The notes beneath the pieces were generated by a model. The model did not search any database and had not been told where the DNA came from. It saw only the letters and a program-made list of their open reading frames with translations. The position numbers were made by a program, and so were the translations under genes. A stretch of 64,000 nucleotides of DNA. Source: Dendrolimus kikuchii. Its lineage: Eukaryota > Arthropoda > Insecta > Lepidoptera > Lasiocampidae. How positions within the stretch are numbered: the first letter of the stretch is position 1; every line of letters starts with the position of its first letter. The stretch is from contig CM034406.1 of NCBI GenBank assembly GCA_019925095.2, forward strand, positions 8,249,388-8,313,387, read 5' to 3'. Shown piece after piece: positions 1 to 11,440 of the stretch.

Positions 1-137
1 ATTGAAGCTTAACCGTGTCCTTCCACGAATTTAGCAAATGATTTGCTCCAATAATATGGAAAAAATATTGAATCGACGATATTATGCCATTTATATATTA
101 ACTTGAATATATTAACTTTTATTGTGATAGGATCTTG

Positions 138-338
138 TACGTACGTACATATTGTCACGCCAGTTGCCCATTAGGATAAGCAGAGACGATGGTTCTCTAC
201 CTGCTGTAATCCTGACAAACACTATTCGCGTCATGTACTTGCATTAATCTCTTCATACATGTTGATTTAACGCGCTTTGATAATATCTTCAATTTGAACA
301 TGGTGAGAAAGTGGTGGTTTACCGGCTCTGACTATTGG
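138..338 (-). mobile_element. RTE-like LINE 3' end, degenerate (family L)
   Basis: Aligns by eye with the minus-strand element at 11441-11650: the CACGCC...GGTAGGCAGAGAC-type terminus, a TTAATCTCTTCATACATG block, then a block corresponding to the GRPRRT-type tail of the reverse transcriptase. It carries frame breaks and is a 5'-truncated remnant. Confidence 0.65.
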
Positions 339-470
339 CCGGTTCCTATATTTTAAAGACCGTTCATTTGCCTTACTTAAAATTAAACATAAGTTCCAAG
401 CAAGTAATGTCAAAATTCAACCGATGGTAAGGCAAGTGATTGAATAGTGATATAACGGAACCTGCCATAT
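336..470 (+). repeat. Interspersed repeat family C
   Basis: Shares the blocks TGGCCGGTTCCTATAT, CCGTTCATTTGCCTTA and CAAAATTCAACCGATGGTA with 10238-10390, and more weakly with 58845-58990. Class unknown. Confidence 0.7.
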
Positions 471-511
471 ATCAGTTACCTTGCTGTCATATTCTTGTTT
501 TGTGATCTGCT

Positions 512-517
512 TTTATT
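512..517 (-). promoter_or_regulatory. Possible poly(A) signal AATAAA downstream of the Lim1 read-through stop
   Basis: On the minus strand an AATAAA lies 46 nt after the TAG at 563-565. If the donor at 570-569 is not used, this could end a short transcript. In AT-rich intron sequence the hexamer also occurs by chance, so support is weak without transcript ends. Confidence 0.3.
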
Positions 518-570
518 CAGTCTCTCTATATTGTCAAACAACCTCAACATATGTTTGGAAATCTACCAAC

Positions 571-829
571 CTGGCTGATTGAACGGCATTGCCGGCGGCG
601 GGTGGAAGAACGGCGCGTCATGATGGAAAGGCGGGCCATAGCCAAACTCGAACTTGCCATCTGCTGTCGCGAAGTAAGGAAACCCCGGCGGCCCTTCTTC
701 GAGGCCCCCCGGGGATAGGTTCATTGGGAACCCGCGCATCTTGCGCGAGGAGCCGAAAAACGGGCCGCGCCCCATCGAAGTCAGCTGCTTTAGGCGACGC
801 TCTTTTGACCGCTTGTTTTGGAACCACAC
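571..829 (-). CDS. Lim1: Lim1 (Lhx1/5-class) LIM-homeobox protein, exon with homeodomain residues 47-60 and start of C-terminal tail (partial)
   Basis: The exon opens with VWFQNKRSKERRLK, the end of homeodomain helix 3, with W48, F49 and the DNA-contacting N51. It continues with a Phe/Pro/Gly-rich tail (GRGPFFGSSRKMRGFPMNLS, GPPGFPYF, FEFGYGPPF, APFFHPPP) that I recognise from insect Lim1. Lim1 is a nuclear transcription factor for head, leg and neural patterning. The acceptor reads CGTCCACAG then GTGTGG in phase 0, with a weak pyrimidine tract, and joins in frame to the exon ending at 48523. The 3' boundary is uncertain. I end the exon at 571 because CCAG followed by GTTGGT is a plausible splice donor, and insect Lim1 tails normally run on past PFNQPG. 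If unspliced, the frame adds only Gly-Trp and stops at a TAG at 563-565. No further Lim1 exon is visible in 1-562. Identity is very secure; the 3' end is moderate. Confidence 0.95.
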
Positions 830-840
830 CTGTGGACGAT

Positions 841-1895
841 ATGCACACATTGAATGTTTTCGTCAAATTTCGTCTTAGCAGTAGGTATGTTAAGAAGAAC
901 AGTCACCCAATAAAAAAGTAACTCTCCAAACTTGAGTTTTTACTTGGTGACTAAGATTTTCAAGTAAGTCGAGGGCGTTTCAATCTGGCACTCTACGAAT
1001 TTTTTTTTGTTTTGTAGAGGTGACAAACGTCCACTATTTTTCTAAAAAAGCATTTAATCAAAAATACCCAAATCTCAAAAATTGCTTAACGGATCTTGTG
1101 CTCGTATATAGTAATTTTCGTTGAAATAATTATTTAAATAAGAATTTAAAAGTAAGACTAAGAATTATCAATTGAATAAATATTCAAATAAAACTAAAAG
1201 CTGATTACAGACTATGTACCATATTGCTGCCAAGCCTGCCTAGAGAAAGCTGGCTGCAGATCCACACTGAATGGGACTACTAATACACTGTGCCAAGTAA
1301 ACCAGACTTCTAGCCATTGTTGGCTGAGTACCTATATAAGTTAACAAAGCCAAACAGATATCCGTCTTATCCTTTGACTCTACAGACTTAAAATTCCAAG
1401 AGTTATATAACTTACATTCAACTTTCAAAAGCCATGTAACACCACTATTAAAATAAGATATATGTAATATGTATATCAGATTAACATACATTATTAGTAG
1501 AACATAAAGATTATTTCGCAACATCTATTTATGATCCGATTATAACAATAAATTCTACGGATAATGCGTGCGATTAAAAAAAATAGTGACCACATCGTAA
1601 AATCGATATATTCATAATATCCTGACAAAAGAAAATGGCTGTGTACATTAAAGAATAATATGTTTATTTTAACATTTACGACTTCGTTGCGGCATTTCTG
1701 CATATTCATTCATGCGTCCCAGAGTTGTTGTATTTATATTCGTACTTCGAAATTCCTCTATTACGCATTCAAAAATAATATTACGTCATTCAGAATAGTG
1801 AATAAAGTCCTATAGATGTTCGTAGATATTTAATTTGTGTTCCTTTAAGCATTCATATGTAGTAAGAGTTTTGTACATAATATCATATATATAAA
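841..1895. other. Intron sequence, nothing recognised
   Basis: AT-rich with only short chance ORFs on the minus strand. No repeat family from elsewhere in the window was seen here. Confidence 0.5.
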
Positions 1896-1940
1896 CATAT
1901 TATCACGCCTGTTTCCCCTAGGGGTAGGCAGAGACTATTA
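1896..1940 (-). repeat. Family L LINE terminus, 45-bp fragment
   Basis: CATATTATCACGCC followed by CCCCTAGGGGTAGGCAGAGA is the 3' terminus of the RTE-like family seen at 138-338 and 11441. No upstream part of the element is present. Confidence 0.6.
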
Positions 1941-4601
1941 ATTAATATATCTCAATGACACCTATGTAAAGCATAGAATAGTATATTTCAAATGATACAT
2001 TACCTATCATTATGTTTAGTACTAATATTTTTTCACAAAGAATTTGTTAGAAATCTGTTTTTGTATCTTTCTCTAAATTGAAATACAACAGTTAAGTTCT
2101 TCAAGCATTGGCTTAATTCGACTTGTTTACATTACATTATGTTTTAAAAATATTTTCTAATTTCTAAAATCAGTCTTATTATAATTGTGTAAAAACGTTA
2201 AATCATTGATACGCATGGATATATCGAAAAACTAGAAACCGTTTTTCTTTTTTCACGGTTTCAAGGCAATTTTCAGCACAAGCGATGACTAACATTGTCC
2301 ATGCGATTGCTGCGCTTTCACGGCTGGTTAGCAATACGTCGCGTGCTGCCCGCGCGGCTAATCTGTAACTTGTGTAGCGGCTATGTGGCATAGTGATGTG
2401 ATGAATGGCACTTCACGTGAAATGATATACGTGGTCTCGTCTCGAGTTAACCAAACATATTAATGTGTTTTTAGAATATAATAGAATATTCCTTATTACT
2501 CACAATGTTATAAAATAAATTGATGCACACAATCGTATTGATAAATAAAATGGGCGTTCTTATATGGACAATGTTTGGATATACAGAAAATCCGTACGGA
2601 AGGGGTTACGTATACAATAGATATAATATACTAATGTAACACGGAGGTCTCATTCATCAGCGACAGCCTCTACCAACATTTACGAATATATAATGTTCAC
2701 GTCATGAAAGATAAACTTCGCTTATGTCTGCGATATTATAAGACATTTTCTGAAATCCAAATTTATCTCTAACATCAATTACAGTATCTTGTGGTAGCTT
2801 AGAACATTTAAACTACTAAACTGGCGCCCAACTCGAGGTTCGAAGCAAAATTATATAAAATCAATATATTTGGAAAGAAAGCAAGACAATTCGCTAATGT
2901 CCGCTGTGCACGTTTTTACTATGATCTGAATTAAAATCGATTACAATCTAAAACTAATATCTTGTAGTACCTTAGCATATTTAAACTACTAAACTAATAT
3001 ATAAGTAAATCTTAAGGAAAATAATATTTTTAATAGAAACTTATACTTAAACTATTGTAACTTACAATATAAACCTACATATTTAAACGTATCCTGATGT
3101 GTGTCGCAAAATAACACTATCCAGGTATATTTTAACTAAATAACGTTATATAATACAGTTTTTAACAAATGAAATTTTAAATAAAGAATCATAGGAAGAC
3201 GTGGTCATTCACGGCACGGCTGATCTATACATTGCTTTTCTTTAGAAGGTCATAATAAAAACAGGATTTTTGCAAAGAATTACAGTATTTAAAAATGTTT
3301 CAATGTTTTAGAGAATTTAAGCCACAGTTAAAGTTAAATATTATGGTAGAAAATGTTTCATATTAATCATCTAAAGACACAATTTAACTAAAATTTTATC
3401 CAAAAATTTATCTTGTAAGTAGAAACAAGGTATATACTAATTCGTAAATAGTGAGCTATGGAGACAGTATGAAGGTTTTTATTCGTTCCAGTTTAATAAG
3501 TTGGTGATTTTGGGCCGGTAAAATCTTTCATAGAACCGTAGATACCATTTAATTGACCTACTGATAGTCATAGATGAGTAGTACCTGAATGGAGAACATT
3601 TAAAGTTAATGAATAGAGCCATCAGCCATAATGTGTGATTACCAGCGCTAAAACAGTTGGGAGTGAGTGATTAAATGGGCCGTGTTGAATATCGGGCTAG
3701 TTATTATAATATCTCGGTGCAGAAATTCTTGCCTAGATGTATAACAGTGGACATCTGTGGGTGGTGATTATTAAGACGATTATTGTAAATATGGTCGAGA
3801 ATGGTTAAACGCCTCCTCATCACGCAAGACGCCAAAAACCTACGCTTCATGTGTTGTAAAAAGCACTGCAGTGCTCTATTTTATGTATAAATTGGGTTCG
3901 AGTTCACTTGACCCATTAATAAAATTTCGAGATTTTTAAATAACATCACTATAAGGCATACCGCTGCGTTCCCCAAAAAAATATCGTGTGTACAGACCAT
4001 TATATTAATTTTTCACGCATGCACTATTTAGATTGTTCTTGAATTTGACAACATTGACACGGTTTTTACGGGATGAAGGCCGAAAACGGCTGACCATTTC
4101 AATTAGCGCTATCGTAAGCGTTTAAAGGAAAATAAGTTGTAGATTCCGCATGAAACATATACTAGAACCAGATAGTCATTTTATATAGGTACTATAAAAA
4201 CAAAAAATGTAGAAAAACATTGTAAAGCGCGTAAAGTATCCAGTAATTGGCAAAATTCATATTAAACAGAGTTTATTGTCTGAGTTACACATATTGTAAG
4301 CTGTTGGATATGTGATAAATAAATAAATAAAAATATAACGTTACCCAGTCAATATTTGAGATTTTTTTAATAAGCAGGTAGGTAATGTAAATTTGCAGAC
4401 AAATGGACAAAAACACATAAAATTATTTTTGCAATATGTTATCAATCTATATATTGTTACGACCTGAATGCCGACAAAAGACAAATTCACACTTGCATCT
4501 GTAGAAATACATTTTATTACCTTTTTGGCATTCGAACTTCTTTTGTTTACTTTGCGTTTAAAATTTGTAATTAGAAAAACAGCCCATTGTGTATTGTAAT
4601 C
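1941..4601. other. Mostly unique intron sequence
   Basis: AT-rich, no gene seen. Two items stand out: a GC-richer island at about 2255-2400 with scattered CpG, and a local duplication at 2705-2995. Otherwise nothing supported. Confidence 0.5.
2705..2995. repeat. Imperfect local tandem duplication, period about 173 bp
   Basis: The blocks 2785-2822 and 2958-2995 match at 34 of 38 positions (TTTAAACTACTAAACT is exact in both). Weaker similarity extends leftward to include a shared TTCGCTNATGTC block. An ancient duplication within the intron. Confidence 0.6.
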
Positions 4602-4901
4602 TTTTATGGTAGTCTTTAGCCAGGTGTGATTCTAAGAAATTCAGTCCACGCGGGCGAGAGACATATTGTATCGGTGCAGTTTAAAGCAATGGCCCAATGG
4701 AGAGATCGGCAGTCTAGCGATAGCCACAAGCGAAGCAAGACGTTAGTGAAGGCCTTTGCGTGTGTCATTGAATCGTGCTTTACGTTTGGACTGGTTGTAT
4801 TCCGTTATATTTGTACCTGTGTTATACGTGTTTCTATAGTTCTAATAAATTCTATAGTAATTCCAACGGGATTTTAATTCGAGTCCCGCAAACTCGTAAC
4901 A
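4602..4901 (+). mobile_element. LTR-like element, degenerate solo copy
   Basis: About 300 bp colinear with the reverse complement of 25546-25876. Shared blocks are GATTCTARGAAATTC, ACATATT, CAATGGCCC, AAGCGAAGCAAGACG, TTCCGTTATATTTGTACCTG and TCTAATAAA (a poly(A) signal). Ends in CTCGTAACA. No coding interior or clear target duplication. An 83-codon ORF within it (4626-4877) is fortuitous. LTR interpretation rests mainly on the cleaner second copy. Confidence 0.55.
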
Positions 4902-4904
4902 TTA

Positions 4905-5076
4905 TATAGTCAAACTGGGGAAGTCCGTCAGTGGTGTAACTCCGTACATCTCTCGTTACAACTTTACAACAACAAATCGGTCATGTAGTTGGGATTAAAT
5001 TCCGTTTAAAAAGGGTAATAAATGAAAGGTATTATACAAAGGTATCCCATTGACGGACTTCCCCACCTTGACTATA
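4905..5076. mobile_element. MITE with ~30-bp terminal inverted repeats
   Basis: 4905-4934 and 5047-5076 are inverted repeats matching at 27 of 30 positions (TATAGTCAA..TGGGGAAGTCCGTCA). Total 172 bp, TA-type ends, no coding capacity. It lies 3 bp from the LTR end. Confidence 0.8.
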
Positions 5077-5081
5077 GATCA

Positions 5082-5133
5082 GAAGGCTAAGGCTCCCAGA
5101 GCTCGGCTTCACTTCGCTCCCGCCTTAGCCTTC
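5082..5133. repeat. Perfect 12-bp stem hairpin
   Basis: GAAGGCTAAGGC at 5082-5093 is the exact reverse complement of 5122-5133, with a 28-nt loop. It is just outside the MITE and may be the end of another repeat. Confidence 0.6.
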
Positions 5134-6694
5134 GCAGTTTTTTTATAACCACCCAAAATTCACTTTATATTTCAAATAATAAATAAATGCGCCCTATAAC
5201 TATACCGTACCCATTAATTGAACCAAAGATTAATTAATGCTATAAAATAAATATGAACTAACAACTATCTCTTTTAAAACTACAATTATTCAATCCTCCC
5301 ATATGACTGCTGCAGCGCGACGTATCGAAAATCCTGTTCGACTTTTTCGGCTTCGACCAATATTATTTCGAAATTATTTCCTAGTAATTTCTAAGTTTTC
5401 GCGACTAGTACAACATATACCTATAAAACTACGTTTTAACGGTTACATACAGTACTACACAAGCAATAATTCCTCCCGATATATTTGCGTAGTAAACCAA
5501 TTTTAATACACGCGACAGTGTGCGAAATTGTGTAAGCGGGACAGAGCTAAGAATGCATAGGCAAGCAGCCCTGCCGAAAGGCAGCGAAAGCTCTGGCGAA
5601 TAAAGTTTAATATAGATTATTTACATCTTGGAAACTGATCCGCCTTATCTGCGCAAACGAAAACTTCCGATCGGAATTATATTATATGTAATACTTACTA
5701 TACCGCGCTTAAAACCGTTAAAACATAGTTTTATTATTATTTATGTATATTCAAAGGTTTTACATATTTTTTTATAAGATGATACAAAAAAAATATTTAA
5801 AAAAATACATACAAATTACAATAATTCTTTTTTAAAAAACATATAAAATCAAATATTCATAAAAAAAATATGTTAAAAACTTGAGTTGCGGCGGCAATGC
5901 GATGTGTGGTTCAAACAAAAAAATGTAGTTTTACCATGTAAAATATCGTATAAAATCCCAGAGGTGTCTCTAGTTTAGTAGTACTTTAAAGTAGTAGTAT
6001 AAAGTTACCAAAAGTAATTATAAACTTTTTGCCTTTATAATTTCCAAATAATTTTTGCCTCTTTGTAAGCTTAACTTTACTCAACAAATGTAACAACCCT
6101 AATTTTCATAAACTAATTATAAAATATGTAACTGTTTCAGGAGTAATTATTTTCAGCAAATACTAATATAGTTCGTGAGTTAGAAAAATATTTATGACCA
6201 TACGCGTACTATCGGTTTTAGTTCCTTTTATCATTCAAAGTAAGGTAATTAGGGAAACAGAAACCGATTTTAATTGATTTCGGTCTGGCCTTGTAAATTC
6301 TTAAACTCTTTAAATCTGGTGTACTGTGTTGGTCAATTAAATCTTAAGACTGCGTTCTTTTTTAATTTATGACTGATTACATAAAAATTGTTTTAAACAA
6401 TAATATTGTGCTTGAAAATTTATTTGTATTTTTGTATATCCGTGGCCAATCGTCAGAAACGTTAGACTTTCGAGACTACTATAACGGTTCCATGCATGTG
6501 CCAACATGAACTTGGTCAGTTTTTAATAATGTATTTATAAAATCTATCGTCGCAGGCACATAGATTTTGTGCGACTGCACATACTTATAACGTAATAAAC
6601 TTGTACAAGTAAAAGGACTCAAATAGCGCATTGAGTACACAGTTCCTTATATACAAACAATAATGACGTTTATTTCTATAATGATATTAATATA
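5134..6694. other. Intron sequence, nothing recognised
   Basis: Very AT-rich with homopolymer runs near 5760-5870. A GC-richer patch at 5510-5600 is unassigned. Confidence 0.45.
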
Positions 6695-7197
6695 ATGTAT
6701 AATATTATAAACATGCCGTGTCTGTACATTGAAACTACTAAAAAAACAACTAGAATATACTATATATAAACGACGGAGAACACGATGACGATTTTTTAGA
6801 TTTCTAGTCTTTTTGTTCGGGATTCACGTAAAGTCTACTGGGCTGATTTTGATGCGGTTTTTAATGATCGACAGCTAATTTTTAGATTTAAAATCTGCGC
6901 TAATTTAATTAATTTTTCTGGGAATGATTCAAGATGGCCAGATTGAAAAACAAATCCAATTTCGATAGCAAATTTTATTTAATAAAATGTGTGATTTTTT
7001 TTTATCCAGGGAATCGCGCGGGAATTTTCCCGGAAGCGGTTTATAGTTGTTCGGTTGCATTAAAATTTGCTTATTCCGACAATTTCCACTAAGACTAATC
7101 GCTAACATTTTTTTTTAATTCTGCGATACTTTGTGTCCTGGGAATCCGGCGGGAATTTCAAATCAACCGTGGCCGAAGTCCCGTGCATATCCTAGTA
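6695..7197 (+). repeat. Interspersed repeat family F
   Basis: Contains GTGTCTGTACATTGAA, CGACGGAGAACACGATG, TTTTTGTTCGGGATTCACG and GGGAATCGCGCGGGAATTTTCCCGG-type blocks in the same order as 32283-32802 and, inverted, 15280-15770. It ends in the CCCGTGCATATCTAGTA-type terminus common to LINE-like tails. No open frame; class unknown. Confidence 0.7.
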
Positions 7198-8546
7198 TGA
7201 TACAAAAGTCTTATAATCATAAGATGTCATTTTAAAACCTATTAATTTATATGTAAATAGTTGAATTTATTTTAACAGGTGTTTGCATCCTTATTGACCA
7301 CATTATTTTGAAGAGTAATATCGGGTTTCTACAGCTGACTTATGCATTCTTTTACCTTACCATTGCATTCGTAGAAAATTGATATCTTTACATATATTAT
7401 TCTTCTGATCTAAAGATATAAAAACCCATTAATGAAGCCATTAATAAAATACAAATAGTGTATTCAAGGACATCTTTTCTATCTTATTTCTGACGTTGTA
7501 TCGTCAGCATCAGTCATGGACTATTTGTAGAATTCTAGTTAATGTATTAAAGCGCGATGCCATCAATTTAACATGCAATTAAACACAATTTGTTTACAGT
7601 GTAATTAATGTTTTTGCGCTTATTCCACTAATGTGTGTATAACATTGCGGAAAATTAATTGAGATGTTTTTTTCTATGTGGGTAACATATAGATAGAAAA
7701 ATAAATTAAAACATTGTCTTCGCGTTTTAGTCCATACAAAGAACTGGAAACGTCTATTTAGAGTGTCTGAATATTAAAAGCTATATTAAAAGACTGAATT
7801 TTTCGTGGCCTTGCCATTACGAAAGCAAATCGTTGAATATATGGAAAACAAGGGCTTTATTGTTGTAAAGACGTGAGCTTAGACCCCGCTGCGCACGAGT
7901 TGCTTTGATCGCACCGCACCCTGCGCCCACGCAATACATTTGCACAGAAAACACATTTCTCAACAGGGCTGGCGAGTACTTGCGAAATATTTCATCTATG
8001 TCGCGAAATATTTAACGTGTTGTCAATACCTACTGTAGAATTAAATATAGATAAAAACAATCCTAAGTATATTTATTTAATTTATAAAGTAGTTTATGTA
8101 CGTGGTGTAGCTAAGTCATGTCACTTATGTCCTATCTAATACTCTGCACCACCTACATCGCCAGATTAGTTTAAAATTTTGAAATATTCTTCTATGATTG
8201 AAGATTCTTCAGTAGTGTAGTATTCACTATACATTGTTTTTCCTTATAAGATCATTTACGTATGTTAGAAACAAGTTTTTTTGCAATTAATTACACTATT
8301 TAATGATGTTTAGGTGTATTAGACAACTTAATCAATCAATATCTTTATTTGCTAGAATGTAATTTATGTAGATGTTATACAAATGTAGATGCATAGTACA
8401 TTCTACCACATGGTGGTGTACAAAATGAATTAAAAATTATAACAAAATTAAAATTATAATTTACATAAATATTCTAAGCAAAACTAAAGCAACATCTTAA
8501 CTTAGATATTACAGTAGAAAATGTTTTTAAGATACAATTTAACTTT
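7198..8546. other. Intron sequence with one LINE-tail fragment
   Basis: 8150-8171 shares a 22-bp exact block (including CTACATCGCCAGATTAG) with the 3' untranslated part of the LINE at 13390-13411. A GC-rich patch at 7880-7960 is unassigned. Confidence 0.45.
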
Positions 8547-8785
8547 GGCGACCTCTGTAGTTGAGCGGGCTAAGACTTAGCCGGCCGAGCTCGCTGGAAC
8601 GTAGAGGCTCCGGGTTCGATTCCTTGCATAGTAAATTTCGGAAACGAACTTTCTGTTATTTCCTATGGTCTGGGTGTCTGGGATCGGCCTCAGAGTGGTC
8701 CGTTGTATATCATCCATAACACAGCCGTTATTTGCTTGGGGATGTACAATGTGTGTGTTTGTCTGCCGATTTATTTATTTTTATT
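8547..8785 (+). mobile_element. tRNA-derived SINE, family A
   Basis: Head with CTCTGTAGTTGAGCGGGC (A-box region) and GGGTTCGATTCC (B box), then a body with TCTGGGTGTCTGGGATCGGC and GTGTGTTTGTCTGCCGAT, and a TTATTATTAT tail. Other copies are at 22890, 31879 and 46036. The insertion is noncoding and pol III-type boxes are visible. Confidence 0.8.
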
Positions 8786-9750
8786 ATTATAACTAAAATT
8801 TTAACCAAAAATGTGTCTTGAAAGAAAGGCAAGGTATACTATAACATACTACTACTGTATAGAATATGACTATGCAATAAAATACATGCCAACCCTAGTA
8901 TCGACATACTCGTAATATTAACCTGTCCAGTACTGATCCGATTCATATGTTGCGTAAACGTCACTGATTTATTGACAAATATATCGACATTTACAAATCA
9001 TATTCTGTCATCGATATTTTTATAAATTTTAAAAAGATTAAATATTCTTATCTTATGAATATTTATTGCAGTTCCTTATTAGGTGTGGGAATATTATCTT
9101 CATATTTTCATAATAAATCAATCATGTATATTGATAAGTCAATCATTTGTTGGATAATGTTTATGAATATACTGTTATTATCGATGGGTGTTGGAAGTGT
9201 ATGACGAAAACTTAGAGGGCATAATTCAGTAAAATAATTTAAATATAGTATTTAAAATGGAAAACAGTTGTTTTCGTAAAGACTTGTGTTAGTGTTAAAT
9301 CTTAATTGTTTAATGAAATACGTGCCTTCGAGTTTCCAGAACAACACCCTCGTTGTTATTATTCAAATAATCAGAGTGAGGATCATTTTGAAGCTTGAAT
9401 TTTCGTGGATACTTCACACTGGTTATATACACAAAGTATTTAAAAATAAGAAGCAGAAGAGTAGGTAATATACTGCCATATTATAAAGAAATATGAATAA
9501 AGAGGCAGATTAATAGAATAATAACTTAAATCACCTCATAACCTAAATCTCAATCTAATTGACTTGGCATTCAAGCCACGATAAATAATATTTCGACATT
9601 TGGCGTAGTAGCCAAAATATCTATCACCTTGGACCGACCAACGTTTTTCAATAGGTACAATCCATAACAGTATATTAGAATTATTTCGGAATAAACTGTC
9701 ATTATTGTTTTCAGGCGTTCACTGTAATGATATCTGCTATTATGATATTA
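8786..9750. other. Intron sequence, nothing recognised
   Basis: AT-rich, with only short chance ORFs such as 9286-9468. Confidence 0.45.
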
Positions 9751-9910
9751 CTAGATTTTGCGGCTTCACTCGGGTTAATGTTATCCCACGGGTACCGTAC
9801 ATTTTTCCGGGATAAAAAGTAGCATATATACTATTTCAGACTATAATCTACGTCTGTGTACTGTGTATTTCATTGACATTCGTTGAACTGTTCTTTCTGG
9901 CTTGATCTTA
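9751..9910 (+). repeat. LINE-tail-like repeat (family E type)
   Basis: CTAGATTTTGCGGCTTCACTC, TTTTTCCGGGATAAAAAGTAGC and CAGACTATAATCTACGTCTGTG are a variant of the ACTAGCTGTGCCCGCGACTTCG repeats found at 41275, 52840 and 60625. Noncoding 3'-end remnant. Confidence 0.5.
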
Positions 9911-10203
9911 AACTAAAAAATTGTTTGGCTGTATATTTTGTTTTTGAGTCATCAACCTTCGCAAACGTAACCCTACGAAAGTTTCATCATCATCATTTAA
10001 CCAATGGTTTAGGAATGAAGAGAGTTAATTTGTTAACAGTAGTTTAAAGAAAGACAGACAACTATCTAATCGACAACTTATTACTTAATTGGAAAATTGA
10101 TGTCGAAATTATGACAAAGACTCGCCAGTTTCGTCTTACTAATAAAAATGTAAATCAGACTTTAGATTTAATCGCTTTCCTAGTATTTACAATTTTTTAT
10201 TTT

Positions 10204-10395
10204 TTTATAACTGGCAAACAGGCAGACGGCCCATCCATGGCCGGTTCCTATATCTTACCAGCCGTTCATTTGCCTTAACCTACATCTAATCTTAATACCT
10301 AAGCTCCATACAAGAAATATCAAAATTCAACCGATGGTATGGCAAGTGAATTAATAGTAAGACATAGAACCGGCCACTAATGGCAAGTGATTACC
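10204..10395 (+). repeat. Interspersed repeat family C
   Basis: Same blocks as 336-470. The copy is flanked by GGCCGGTTCCTAT and its inverse ATAGAACCGGCC, suggesting a short inverted-repeat element. It abuts a family B copy. Confidence 0.65.
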
Positions 10396-10690
10396 TTTTC
10401 TTTGTTGCATGAGTTCACTTGACAGGCAGACGGCACACCTAATTACTAGAAACGGTTATCGTCGCCTATGGACATTTGTAACACCAAAGGAGCTAGCAAT
10501 GTGATGAGGCTCTCTAAAGGGCGACTAGAACCTGGCTACTAATTCCGGAATACAAATCAAGGTTGTTATGGCAGCATGCTCTGGACCAGGGGTGTTTTGG
10601 TTTGGGTGAATTGTATTAATTCTCCGTTCTTCCACAGCTATCATCGCCTATAAATGTTTGCAACGCCAGGAGTGAAGCCAACGTGGGGCC
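10396..10690 (+). repeat. Interspersed repeat family B, full copy plus partial second copy
   Basis: Begins GTTGCATGAGTTCA and contains CGCCTATGGACATTTG, CAACACCAAAG-like, GAACCTGGCTACTAATTCCGG and AAGGTTGTTATGGC. The same order occurs at 16590, 33005 and 37807. A second partial start appears at about 10636 (TATCATCGCCTATAAATG). Noncoding; element class unknown. Confidence 0.7.
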
Positions 10691-11440
10691 AGCCTCTAGG
10701 ATGTAATAGGATTGATGATTATGAGAAATATGGAGTGGAGAGATCAGATAGGAGGCATGGGATAGAGAGGATGTGATAGAAGGGAAGGATAGGGGAAATA
10801 AAAAATGTGCCATCGGATTTTTCACTCATCGCACGAAACACGTTTAGTCCAAGACTAACCGTTTCAAACCGATATTCTGTGAGAGCGTGGTAACACACCA
10901 ATCGAGCCAGCCCTAGGAACTGTTATCAAGATAATGATTCCAGCATGGTTTTACCACATTATTTTAACAACATATTTTTAAACAAAAATACTTATCATAC
11001 AACAAGTATATCCACTGCACTACAGGCAACTATGTATATAACGCCTCTCGTTTCTTTAAAATTTTTGCTAAATAAAAAATTTTTGTTAAATAAAATAGTT
11101 TTCGAGTTTTTTGACTTAGGTTTTCCGAAATATAATAAATAGGTTTTACTGGATAACGTGTATCCAAAGTCAGTGGTATTAAGCTTTTCCCCTTTCTTCT
11201 TTATTTTGTTTAAGATTTTAACTGCTTTGATTATATCTTTCATAATAACCCCATTTCAACAACTATCGTATTTGAAGCGTCTTTCGATTTATTTCTGTAA
11301 ATGTCTCTTATAGCCTGTTTAACAAGGTACATTTAAAGTTTTACCCAAGTTTAAAAATAAGTTAAATAAATTTTCCTTGTTCTTGCCGACAGTATGTTAC
11401 GTATTTCAATACGAGTTGCAAATAAGATTCTTTTACATAC

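Noticed and set aside
589..921. 110-codon plus-strand ORF and 82-codon minus ORF over the Lim1 exon
   Set aside because: Both are other-frame shadows of the Lim1 coding exon.
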